6,317 nucleotides of DNA from Bacillota bacterium (GCA_023460085.1 JAEWRI010000002.1:1-6317), one strand, 5' to 3'; shown: positions 1 to 5,395, counted from the stretch's first letter. The notes: generated by a model from the sequence alone, not told the origin. Program-made: numbers and translations.

Positions 1-98
1 GCCTTGCAATGCCCGGCTTTCCGGGTATGGCACTGCTGTTTCGTGTACGCGGCGGCGAGGAACAGCATCCCACCCGCCTCGGCGCTGATCACAATCAC
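1..98 (-). pseudogene. Remnant of the 3' end of a second SCP2-like gene
   Basis: Read on the minus strand, positions 89-39 encode ISAEAGGMLFLAAAYTK. This aligns without gaps to the last 17 residues of the intact SCP2-like protein ending at 323 (IGVEVGAMMFLVAAYTK), with 11 of 17 identical. The DNA around the former stop is also shared: positions 1-25 match 287-311 exactly. Where the intact gene has its TAG stop, this copy has CAG (36-38), and the frame stays open to the window edge. Upstream of about position 98 the similarity ends, close to an 18-bp palindrome, and no start codon or longer frame is present. I read it as a truncated paralogue left by duplication. It could instead be the edge of a larger repeat whose remainder lies outside the window. 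Confidence 0.5.
12..25. repeat. Small CCCGG-CTTT-CCGGG hairpin, copy 1
   Basis: Five-bp perfect inverted repeat with a 4-nt loop. An identical copy lies at 298-311, directly after the last gene of the operon. No T-run follows on either strand, so it is not a canonical intrinsic terminator. Confidence 0.6.
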
Positions 99-108
99 GG
101 CACAAAGC

Positions 109-126
109 CTTCCCCTCGAGGGGAAG
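109..126. repeat. 18-bp perfect palindrome, copy 1
   Basis: The sequence CTTCCCCTCGAGGGGAAG is its own reverse complement and recurs exactly at 270-287. The two copies bracket about 143 bp of non-coding DNA. Their intergenic position and pairing suggest a small mobile or REP-like palindromic family, although no transposase is visible. Confidence 0.8.
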
Positions 127-269
127 GGGCACAGGGCGCAGCCATGACGGATGAGGTGGCGCGCGTTTGCAGCACCGACATGTCACTTCTCATGCCGAGT
201 AGAGCAATAGCACAGCGTCAGTTCCACCTCATCACCCGGATGCCCAATCTCCGATTCGGCATCCGGGAG
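127..269. repeat. Non-coding, MITE-like segment between two palindromes
   Basis: This stretch has no supportable gene. It holds a 10-bp inverted repeat with a 64-nt gap (GATGAGGTGG at 150-159 against CCACCTCATC at 224-233) and a strong hairpin, CCCGGATGCC (235-244) with GGCATCCGGG (258-267) around a 13-nt loop. With the identical palindromes on both sides, the whole 109-287 block resembles a small non-autonomous repeat element. I see no terminal target duplication that would prove insertion. Confidence 0.45.
235..267. repeat. Strong hairpin downstream of the operon
   Basis: A 10-bp perfect stem (235-244 with 258-267) and a 13-nt loop, about 55 bp past the last stop codon in the direction of operon transcription. 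It lacks a T-tract, so it may protect the mRNA 3' end or belong to a repeat element rather than terminate transcription by itself. Confidence 0.55.
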
Positions 270-287
270 CTTCCCCTCGAGGGGAAG
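270..287. repeat. 18-bp perfect palindrome, copy 2
   Basis: Exact second copy of CTTCCCCTCGAGGGGAAG. It lies 36-53 nt after the stop of the last operon gene. With the small hairpin at 298-311 it gives two stem-loops in a row at the end of the transcript, but neither is followed by a run of T on the minus strand. Confidence 0.8.
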
Positions 288-297
288 CCTTGCAATG

Positions 298-311
298 CCC
301 GGCTTTCCGGG
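298..311. repeat. Small CCCGG-CTTT-CCGGG hairpin, copy 2
   Basis: Second copy of the hairpin at 12-25, starting 12 nt past the operon's last stop codon. It is the first secondary structure met after translation ends; no U-tract follows. Confidence 0.6.
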
Positions 312-322
312 TTATGACGCGG

Positions 323-1108
323 CTATTTCGTGTACGCGGCGACGAGGAACATCATGGCACCCACCTCGACGCCGATCTCGGGCGGGCCCAGCAGCACGAC
401 GTGTCCCTTCTCGGTGGCGGAGATCATGTCCTCCACGCCCATCACGATGCGCATCGCGCTGTCCACGCTGTCAAACAGCATCGTAAGGAAGGGACGTGAC
501 TTTTCGTACAGCCCCCGCGCGGCCTTGGTCTTGCCCAGCTTCACGCGCAGGTACGCGGAGAATTCCGGCCTTCCCTTCACCGTCATCTGGATGACCCTGT
601 CCGGGCTGTACTTCGTCCACGCGGCCACGTCGGGATGGCCCGCGCGGTTCAGCTGGCTGATGCCCGAGGTCGCGATGTAGAACATCAGCTTCGTGTACAG
701 CTCCTTGTCGGCTTCCTCCTCGTGCGGCTTGCTGGTGAGCAGCAGGCCGGGCATGTAGAGCAGCACCTTCAGCACGGCCACCAGCAGGCCGACGTGATGC
801 AGGCCCCTGATTTTGGGCATCTTCATGGTCTTGCCCGTAAAGAAGGCGTTGAAATGCGGTATGTTGGGAAATTCAAACTCCAGCGCGGGCTTCTCCGCCG
901 CGCCCAGCACCGCCGTCAGCGCGCCGTCCGCCACGACAAAATGCATCGCGCTCTTCTCGCCCTCGTCCAGCGCGGAGAACTGCACGACGCCGGTTTTGCC
1001 GCGGAAGGACTTCGCGAACTTTTCGCGGCTCTCCACGATCACGCGGACGACGGGCAGCACCGCATTCATCAATATCCGGCACGCGTAGCGCTCTTCCTGT
1101 TTTGCCAT
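323..1108 (-). CDS. SCP2-like lipid-binding protein, last gene of the operon
   Basis: A 261-residue protein of the size and pattern of two fused SCP2-like modules. Module one is about residues 38-120 (strand pattern ending in LEFEFPNIPHFNAFFTGK, then a hydrophobic stretch VGLLVAVLKVLLYMPGLLL at about 106-124). Module two is about 170-261 and ends in VAAYTK. SCP2 folds bind fatty acyl chains, sterols or other lipids in a hydrophobic tunnel. No signal peptide is seen, so a cytosolic carrier or presenter role is likely. It shares this plan with the first gene of the operon (FNAFFTGK against FNALMGGK; VAAYTK against LGAYLN), so the two are paralogues. The start at 1108 is chosen over an ATG at 1123 because GAGGTG at 1116-1121 sits 7 nt before it; the earlier ATG would overlap the transketolase stop and has no such site. 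The family call rests on pattern only. The hydrophobic stretch could also let it sit on the membrane surface. Confidence 0.65.
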   Translation of the reverse strand: MAKQEERYACRILMNAVLPVVRVIVESREKFAKSFRGKTGVVQFSALDEGEKSAMHFVVADGALTAVLGAAEKPALEFEFPNIPHFNAFFTGKTMKMPKIRGLHHVGLLVAVLKVLLYMPGLLLTSKPHEEEADKELYTKLMFYIATSGISQLNRAGHPDVAAWTKYSPDRVIQMTVKGRPEFSAYLRVKLGKTKAARGLYEKSRPFLTMLFDSVDSAMRIVMGVEDMISATEKGHVVLLGPPEIGVEVGAMMFLVAAYTK

Positions 1109-1112
1109 GGCG

Positions 1113-2117
1113 CTACACCTCATCCGTCCAGTTATCGTCTTCCTCTATTTCCTTGTTCAGCAGCGTGCGCACGCTGTCCGCGATGCCGTTGGCGTCGATG
1201 CCGTAGTGCGCCATGATGTCCTCGTGCAGCCCGATCATGGAGAAGCAGTCCGGTATGCCAAGGCGCCTCAGCGCGCAGGCCTTGCCCGACTCCGCCACGA
1301 CCTCCGCCACCGCCGTGCCGAGGCCGCCGATGATGCTGTGGTCCTCCACCGTGACGATGCGGCGCGTCTCCTGCAGCGCCTGCAGCACCGCTTCCGTGTC
1401 CAGCGGCTTGATGGTATGCATGTTGAGCACGCGCGCCTTGATGCCGTCCGCGCGCAGCATCGCCGCCGCGTCCACCGCCTGATACACGCACGAGCCGCAC
1501 GCGATGACGGTGACATCGGTGCCTTCCGCCATCACCTGTGCCTTGCCGAACGTAAAGCCGTAGTCGGCGTTCTCGTACACCAGCCGGTCGAAGCCGCGGT
1601 TGATGCGGATGTACACCGGGCCGGGTACGTCGTACGCCGCACGCACCGCGTTGGCGGCCTCGAAGCCGTCCGCCGGGACGATGACCTTGCAGTTGGCCAT
1701 CGTACGCATGATGGAGATGTCCTCCGTGCAGTGGTGCGTGGAGCCCGCCGCGCCGAACGACAGCCCGGCGTGTGTCGCTATCATCTTCACGTTCACGTTC
1801 TGGTAGCAGATGTCGGTATGCACCTGATCCAGCCCGCGCATGGTGGTGAATATGGCGAACGTGGACACGTACGGCGTGAGGCCTGCCTTGGCCATGCCCG
1901 CTGCGATGCCGAACATGTTCTGCTCCGCGATGCCCACGTTGAAGAAGCGCTCCGGGAATTTCTCTTGCACGAGCCCTATCTTGGTGGACTTGGCGAGATC
2001 CGCCGAGAGCGCCACGATATCGGGATGCTCCTCCGCCAGCTCGCACAGCGTGTTGCCGTAAATCTCCGTGGTCTGCAGCTTAATCTGGCTGTAGACATCG
2101 TAATTCATGCCGCCCAT
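1113..2117 (-). CDS. Split transketolase, C-terminal (pyrimidine-binding) subunit
   Basis: A 334-residue protein with the Pyr domain (about 11-185) and the transketolase C-terminal domain (about 195-320). The catalytic Glu that activates thiamine diphosphate is E65 in GIAEQNM. H116 (THAG) and H128 (STHH) match active-site His461 and His473 of E. coli transketolase; S44 matches Ser385. Two changes stand out. The usual GEDG before the THQ motif is GAAG (122-125), so the counterpart of Asp469 is A124. The counterpart of Arg358 is T17, by ungapped spacing from S44. The first residue holds the acceptor's 2-hydroxyl and the second its phosphate in E. coli, so a non-phosphorylated, non-hydroxylated aldehyde is plausible. 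The gene starts inside TAATG, overlapping the stop of the N-terminal subunit by 1 nt, with AAAGGGGGTG 5 nt upstream; tight coupling fits an alpha2-beta2 enzyme. Transketolase moves a C2 ketol unit between sugars and aldehydes. Other split members serve central metabolism, apulose-4-phosphate or sulfoquinovose breakdown. Confidence 0.93.
   Translation of the reverse strand: MGGMNYDVYSQIKLQTTEIYGNTLCELAEEHPDIVALSADLAKSTKIGLVQEKFPERFFNVGIAEQNMFGIAAGMAKAGLTPYVSTFAIFTTMRGLDQVHTDICYQNVNVKMIATHAGLSFGAAGSTHHCTEDISIMRTMANCKVIVPADGFEAANAVRAAYDVPGPVYIRINRGFDRLVYENADYGFTFGKAQVMAEGTDVTVIACGSCVYQAVDAAAMLRADGIKARVLNMHTIKPLDTEAVLQALQETRRIVTVEDHSIIGGLGTAVAEVVAESGKACALRRLGIPDCFSMIGLHEDIMAHYGIDANGIADSVRTLLNKEIEEDDNWTDEV
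1116..1121 (-). promoter_or_regulatory. Ribosome binding site that decides the start of the last gene
   Basis: GAGGTG on the minus strand, lying in the last sense codons of the transketolase C-terminal gene and 7 nt before the ATG at 1108. It makes the 261-residue form (MAKQEER...) the better start than the ATG at 1123. Confidence 0.75.
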
Positions 2118-2974
2118 TAGGACACCCCCTTTATCCGCGCGTCGTGGTAGCGCCGGATGCTCTCCTTGGCGCTGCGGATGTGCTCGTCGTCGAGGCCCAT
2201 GTAGTGCGATACCACCTTGCCCGCGATTTCGTCCACGCCGCAGCCCTTCACCGTATCCGCGATGATCACGACGGGAGCGGCTTTCTCCTCCAGCGCCTCG
2301 TCGAGGGCGGCGGAAAGCGCCGCGAAGCTGTGCCCGTTCACCTGCTTCACGATGAAGCCGAACGCGCGCCACTTGTCCGCGAAAGGCTCGATGCTCATGA
2401 CCTCCTCCGTAGGGCCGTCTATCATCAGGTGATTGCGATCCACGAACAGCGTGAGGTTCGTCACCTTGTGGTGCGCCGCCGCCATCGCGGCCTCCCACAC
2501 CTGACCCTCGTCGCACTCGCCGTCGCCCAGCACGCAGTACGTGTGGTAGTCCTTGCCCAGTACGCGCGCCGCCAGCGCCGTGCCCACCGCGATGGAGATG
2601 CCGTGGCCCAGAGAGCCCGTGGAGGCGTCCACGCCCGGCACCTTGGCGGAGTTGAGGTGCATGCCGAAGTCCGAACCGGAATGGTTGTAGGTCTTCAGCA
2701 GTTCCTTGTCGAAGTAGCCCTTGTCGGCCAGCACCGGCGCGTGGCCCACCCCCGCGTGGCCCTTGCTGAGTATGAACCGGTCGCGGTCGGGCCAGTCCGG
2801 ACGGGCCGGATCGATGCGGAGGTACTTGTAGTAGAGCAGCACGAAGATGTCCATGGCGCTGAGCGCGCCTCCGATATGCCCGCTGCCCGCCCACGCTACC
2901 GTGTCCACGGTGAGGCACCGCAGCTCGCACGCCTTCTCCTCGAGCGCCAGACGCTCGCTCTCCGTCAGTGGCAT
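2117..2974 (-). CDS. Split transketolase, N-terminal (ThDP-binding) subunit
   Basis: A 285-residue protein equal to the thiamine diphosphate (PP) domain of transketolase. The cofactor motif is GDGE at 150-153, with D151 and N181 (VDRN) thirty residues apart, as in the Mg2+ ligands D155 and N185 of E. coli TktA. Active-site histidines are H33 (GSGHIGG), H73 (SKGHAG) and H106. Oddities: the usual GHPD around the third histidine is MHLN (105-108), and the usual SLGQG is SLGHG (121-125). Both lie near the substrate channel or cofactor, so the acceptor pocket may be altered in this half too. The start at ATG 2974 (MPLTES) is chosen because AAAGGAAG ends 8 nt before it; a GTG at 2983 in the same frame overlaps that site. 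It follows the aminotransferase by 28 nt, and its TAA overlaps the next ATG. It should form the active enzyme only with the subunit encoded at 1113-2117. Confidence 0.93.
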   Translation of the reverse strand: MPLTESERLALEEKACELRCLTVDTVAWAGSGHIGGALSAMDIFVLLYYKYLRIDPARPDWPDRDRFILSKGHAGVGHAPVLADKGYFDKELLKTYNHSGSDFGMHLNSAKVPGVDASTGSLGHGISIAVGTALAARVLGKDYHTYCVLGDGECDEGQVWEAAMAAAHHKVTNLTLFVDRNHLMIDGPTEEVMSIEPFADKWRAFGFIVKQVNGHSFAALSAALDEALEEKAAPVVIIADTVKGCGVDEIAGKVVSHYMGLDDEHIRSAKESIRRYHDARIKGVS

Positions 2975-2982
2975 GTGCAACA

Positions 2983-2990
2983 CTTCCTTT
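2983..2990 (-). promoter_or_regulatory. Ribosome binding site of the transketolase N-terminal subunit
   Basis: AAAGGAAG on the minus strand in the 28-nt gap after the aminotransferase. It has 8-nt spacing to the ATG at 2974 and overlaps the competing GTG codon at 2983, which rules out the longer form. Confidence 0.75.
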
Positions 2991-3002
2991 CTCTTCAGAC
3001 CG

Positions 3003-4247
3003 TTATTCGGACGCCTTTACGGCGCGGAACGCTTCGTCGGCGATTTCCAGCGTATGCTTCAGGTCGGCCTCCGTCATGGCATAGTTGACGAAATGGTTGT
3101 GGTGGTTGGTAAAATAGACGCCGCGCTTCACGCACTCCGCCACCCAGCGCTGGTGCAGAAACAGCGAGGGATCGTCCGTGAGGCGCAGGTAGAACAGCGA
3201 GGGCGCGCCCGACACCGAGAGCGTATATCCGTGCGACTTCGCCACGGCGGTGAGGCCTTCGCCGAGCTTCGCACCGTAGTCCAGCAGCACCCACGGCCCG
3301 CCGAGGCGCTTCATTTTTTCGATGCAGGCCATGCCCGCCGCGAAGTGTGCCGCCGAGAGCCAGTAGCTGCCGGTGTAGAACACGTCCGTCGCCGCGCCCT
3401 TCAGCGCATCCGTGCCGCACAGCGCCGAAACGCTCCAGCCGTTGGCGATGGCCTTGCAGAAGCAAATGAGATCGGCCTTGAAGCCGAAGTAATGATCCGA
3501 GCCCGCCAGATCCAGCCGGAAGCCGCAGCGCACGTCGTCGATGGCAAGCACCACGCCGTGATCCGTGCAGAGCTTTCTCACCTTCTGCCAGTACCCTTCG
3601 GCAGGCAGCTCGTTGTCCGCGAAGTTGCCGTGCCAGTATGGCGTGGACATAAAACACGCCACCTCGCCGGGATACTGCTTCAGCAGCGCCTCCACCTGCT
3701 CCGGATGGTTCCAGTCCACGTAGAGCATGTTGGACAAATCGTCCTCCAGCACGCCGCCGCAGCCCACGCCCTGCGCCCACGGCGCGACGCCGTGGTAGTT
3801 GCCGCGCACGAGGATGACCTTTTTGCGGCCCGTCGCCGCGCGCGCCACCATCAGCGCGAAGCTCGTCGCGTCGCCGCCGTTCTTCATGAAGAATGCCCAG
3901 TCCGCCATGGCCACCGTATCCACCATGAGCTCGGCAAACTCCACCAGCTTGCCGGAGGGCGCAGTGACGCAGTTCCCCTTGCGCAGCTGCGCGATGCCCG
4001 CGTCGTCCACGTCCGCGTCGCCGTAGCCCAGGATGTTCGGCCCGTAGGCGCACATGTAGTCGAGGAAGCGGTTGCCGTCCGCGTCCCAGAAATACGCGCC
4101 CTCCGCGCGCTCCGAGAAGAACGGGAACGCCTCCACGGGAATGAAGCAGCCGTTGGCGGGGCCCTGATGCCCGTATACGCCGCCCGGCAGCACCTTCACC
4201 GCGCGTTCAAACATCGCGCGGCTGTTTTCATATCGCTTGTTTTCCAT
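3003..4247 (-). CDS. Class III PLP aminotransferase, glutamate-1-semialdehyde aminomutase-like
   Basis: A 414-residue fold-type I PLP enzyme close to glutamate-1-semialdehyde aminomutase in pattern and length. Visible landmarks in order: KNGGDATSFALMVARAATGRKK (122-143), matching the family's SGTEAT...ARAxTGRxK; the YHG triplet (151-153); LAIDDVRCGFR (234-244), where D237 should bind the PLP ring nitrogen; and CKAIANG, with K265 as the Schiff-base lysine. Such enzymes swap an amino group with a keto or aldehyde group, either between two substrates or within one. A role in tetrapyrrole synthesis is unlikely: no heme gene is near, and SGTEAT is changed to NGGDAT. Its place between a lipid-binding protein and a split transketolase suggests it makes or consumes the transketolase's keto compound. 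FumI, a class III enzyme acting on the 2-amine of hydrolysed fumonisin, is a precedent for sphingoid-like substrates. GAGGTGG, partly inside the previous stop codon, precedes the ATG by 4 nt. Confidence 0.9.
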   Translation of the reverse strand: MENKRYENSRAMFERAVKVLPGGVYGHQGPANGCFIPVEAFPFFSERAEGAYFWDADGNRFLDYMCAYGPNILGYGDADVDDAGIAQLRKGNCVTAPSGKLVEFAELMVDTVAMADWAFFMKNGGDATSFALMVARAATGRKKVILVRGNYHGVAPWAQGVGCGGVLEDDLSNMLYVDWNHPEQVEALLKQYPGEVACFMSTPYWHGNFADNELPAEGYWQKVRKLCTDHGVVLAIDDVRCGFRLDLAGSDHYFGFKADLICFCKAIANGWSVSALCGTDALKGAATDVFYTGSYWLSAAHFAAGMACIEKMKRLGGPWVLLDYGAKLGEGLTAVAKSHGYTLSVSGAPSLFYLRLTDDPSLFLHQRWVAECVKRGVYFTNHHNHFVNYAMTEADLKHTLEIADEAFRAVKASE

Positions 4248-4256
4248 GCTTCCACC

Positions 4257-5015
4257 TCAATTCAGGTACGCGCCGAGCAGCGGCACGAGATGCTCCACCG
4301 ACATCATCACGGGGATGTAGCCGCTCATGCGCACGCCGCCCGTGCCGATGCCCGTCAGAAAGTCGGTGCGCCCCGCGAGCACGTCGCCCGTGGTTCCGAT
4401 ATCGGAGAAGCTCAGGCGCATCTCGGGCGAGCCGTCCGATTCGGGTATCACGCGCATGACGCCCTTGCCCACCTTGACGCGCACGGCGTGGCCCGTACCT
4501 TCGACGGAAACCACCATCTGCCCGTTGGCGGCCTTCTTCATCACCTGCGCGCCCACCGCGTCGTGCGTGCCAATCTCGGGCAGCGCGCCGAAGGCGGTGT
4601 AGAAGGTCAGCAGCGTGCTCACCTCCCAGAATTTTTCGTCGTGCGCCTCGTCCGGCGCGGGCCGCAGGAAGTGCTCCAGCCGCCCCGTCAGTTGGGTAAA
4701 ATCCTTCAGCAGAAAGCCCAGCTTCATGAAACCCTTGAGTATCGTCGGCGTCCCCTTGCCGCCCATCAGCGCGTTGAATTTCTCCGGTGAGGAGAAGTGC
4801 AGCTTGATATCGGCGTCGCCCTTGCCCTCCTCGAACGTGCACTGGCCCTTGCGGAAGCAAAGCCGCGCCGCAGGCCCGTTCTTCACGCTGAACTGCAGCG
4901 TGATGTCGGCCTCCTTCACAATGGCGGAAGCCTCCCCGTCCAGCGCGCATAGGTAAACCAGAGCGCGCAGCACGCCCTTCATATTGACGCAGGCCATGGT
5001 CATCGCATCCTTCAT
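4257..5015 (-). CDS. SCP2-like lipid-binding protein, first gene of the operon
   Basis: A 252-residue protein with two SCP2-like modules. Module one spans about residues 36-118 (ITLQFSVKNG, then IKLHFSSPEKFNALMGGKGTP). Module two spans about 165-252 (MVVSVEGTGHAVRVKVGKG, then MRLSFSDIGTTGDVLAGRTD, ending LGAYLN). The pattern of a beta sheet ending in LxFxx...LxxGKx, followed by a hydrophobic helix, is typical of SCP2 domains that hold lipids. Inside the protein the two modules resemble each other (IKLHFS against MRLSFS), and the whole protein resembles the last operon gene, so one ancestral module was probably duplicated twice. No signal peptide or clear membrane span is seen, so it should be cytosolic. 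The ATG at 5015 has a strong purine-rich site (AAGGGGGG) 5 nt upstream. The lipid bound cannot be read from sequence; sterols are unlikely in a Clostridia-type host, and fatty aldehydes, acyl chains or amino lipids fit better. Family membership is judged by pattern only. Confidence 0.7.
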   Translation of the reverse strand: MKDAMTMACVNMKGVLRALVYLCALDGEASAIVKEADITLQFSVKNGPAARLCFRKGQCTFEEGKGDADIKLHFSSPEKFNALMGGKGTPTILKGFMKLGFLLKDFTQLTGRLEHFLRPAPDEAHDEKFWEVSTLLTFYTAFGALPEIGTHDAVGAQVMKKAANGQMVVSVEGTGHAVRVKVGKGVMRVIPESDGSPEMRLSFSDIGTTGDVLAGRTDFLTGIGTGGVRMSGYIPVMMSVEHLVPLLGAYLN

Positions 5016-5244
5016 GATATCCCCCCTTTTTTTGGTTATGTCAACCGCGGCAGCGCCGCCGCGTGCAGTGTCGGACGGAATATAAGCGTTCAGATTGATT
5101 AAAGCTCCCCTTTACCGCGGGTAACACAAAATAACGGTCCGTCGCTGCTTCGGCTGCGCTGCCGTACTTGAAATGGGTTCCCAAAGGCGCTGTTGCCCCA
5201 GTTGATGTATATGCGGGTGGTTATCGAGTGAGTACTCGTTCTAT
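5016..5244 (-). promoter_or_regulatory. Long 5' leader of the operon (about 229 nt)
   Basis: The transcript from the promoter at 5251-5279 should start near 5244, leaving about 229 nt before the first ATG. This is long for a gene with its own strong ribosome site. Stems visible include TTACC-gcg-GGTAA (5112-5124), ACGG-A-CCGT and a GC-only hairpin (CGCGG at 5046-5050 with CCGCG at 5059-5063) about 30 nt before the start codon. I do not recognise a known riboswitch or T-box. The central part (5099-5220) reads as an open frame without a start codon and looks like a repeat-derived or conserved intergenic element. Confidence 0.4.
5226..5241. promoter_or_regulatory. Candidate TetR/FadR-type operator
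   Basis: Positions 5226-5241 read GAGTGAGTACTCGTTC, a near-palindrome around the perfect 8-bp core GAGTACTC. From memory, the Bacillus subtilis FadR (YsiA) operator consensus is close to TGAATGAMTANTCATTCA; 13 of 16 aligned positions agree. It covers about +4 to +19 of the predicted transcript, where a bound repressor would block the polymerase. FadR in Bacillus is a TetR-family repressor released by long-chain acyl-CoA, which would fit a lipid-handling operon. The regulator gene is not in the window. Confidence 0.45.
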
Positions 5245-5250
5245 GTCGGA

Positions 5251-5279
5251 ATTGTACTATGGAAGGCGTTTTTTGTCAA
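5251..5279 (-). promoter_or_regulatory. Sigma-A promoter of the operon
   Basis: On the minus strand TTGACA (5274-5279, perfect -35) is followed by a 17-bp spacer and TACAAT (5251-5256, one mismatch to TATAAT). An A-rich stretch starts the spacer. The local AT-rich composition stands out against the GC-rich surroundings. It points at the five-gene operon, with a predicted start near 5244. Confidence 0.85.
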
Positions 5280-5289
5280 TATAAAGCGT

Positions 5290-5395
5290 GCCGCGAGTAG
5301 CTGACGGTGATCGCGCCGTCGAAGGCTGCGCCCGCCGTTTACACTGTGACGCTTGCCCTTTCGGGTATTACACCCGGCAGTTCCGGGCACTTATC
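5290..5395. other. Non-coding spacer between promoter and tandem repeats
   Basis: No gene is supported here. One small inverted repeat, CCCGG-CAGTT-CCGGG (5373-5387), resembles the CCCGG/CCGGG hairpins near the left end of the window. Nothing else stands out. Confidence 0.5.

Noticed and set aside
235..311. Rho-independent terminator for the operon
   Set aside because: Three stem-loops are present but none is followed by a T-tract on the minus strand, so no terminator is called.
9..499. Short plus-strand frames at the left end
   Set aside because: They cross palindromes and the reverse of the SCP2-like gene end; no coding signature or ribosome site.
1107..2120. Plus-strand open frame antisense to the transketolase C-terminal gene
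   Set aside because: Low-complexity His/Arg/Ala-rich shadow; the minus-strand frame has clear transketolase motifs.
2118..2930. Upstream extension of the transketolase C-terminal frame to a 605-residue protein
   Set aside because: The added part is an out-of-frame reading of the N-terminal subunit gene. The true start is the ATG at 2117 (MGGMNYD), in TAATG with a ribosome site.
3003..4247. Assignment as hemL (tetrapyrrole synthesis)
   Set aside because: The fold fits, but the SGTEAT-type motif is NGGDAT and the neighbours are transketolase and lipid-binding genes, not heme genes.
2847..4790. Long open frame of 647 codons on the plus strand
   Set aside because: It lies antisense to the transketolase, aminotransferase and SCP2-like genes. 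It is rich in Arg, His and Ala, as expected from reverse reading of high-GC genes, and has no family motif or ribosome site.
5079..5107. Second promoter nearer the first gene (TATATT at 5079-5084 on the minus strand)
   Set aside because: At 17-bp spacing the -35 would be GAGCTT, a poor match; the promoter at 5251-5279 is far better.
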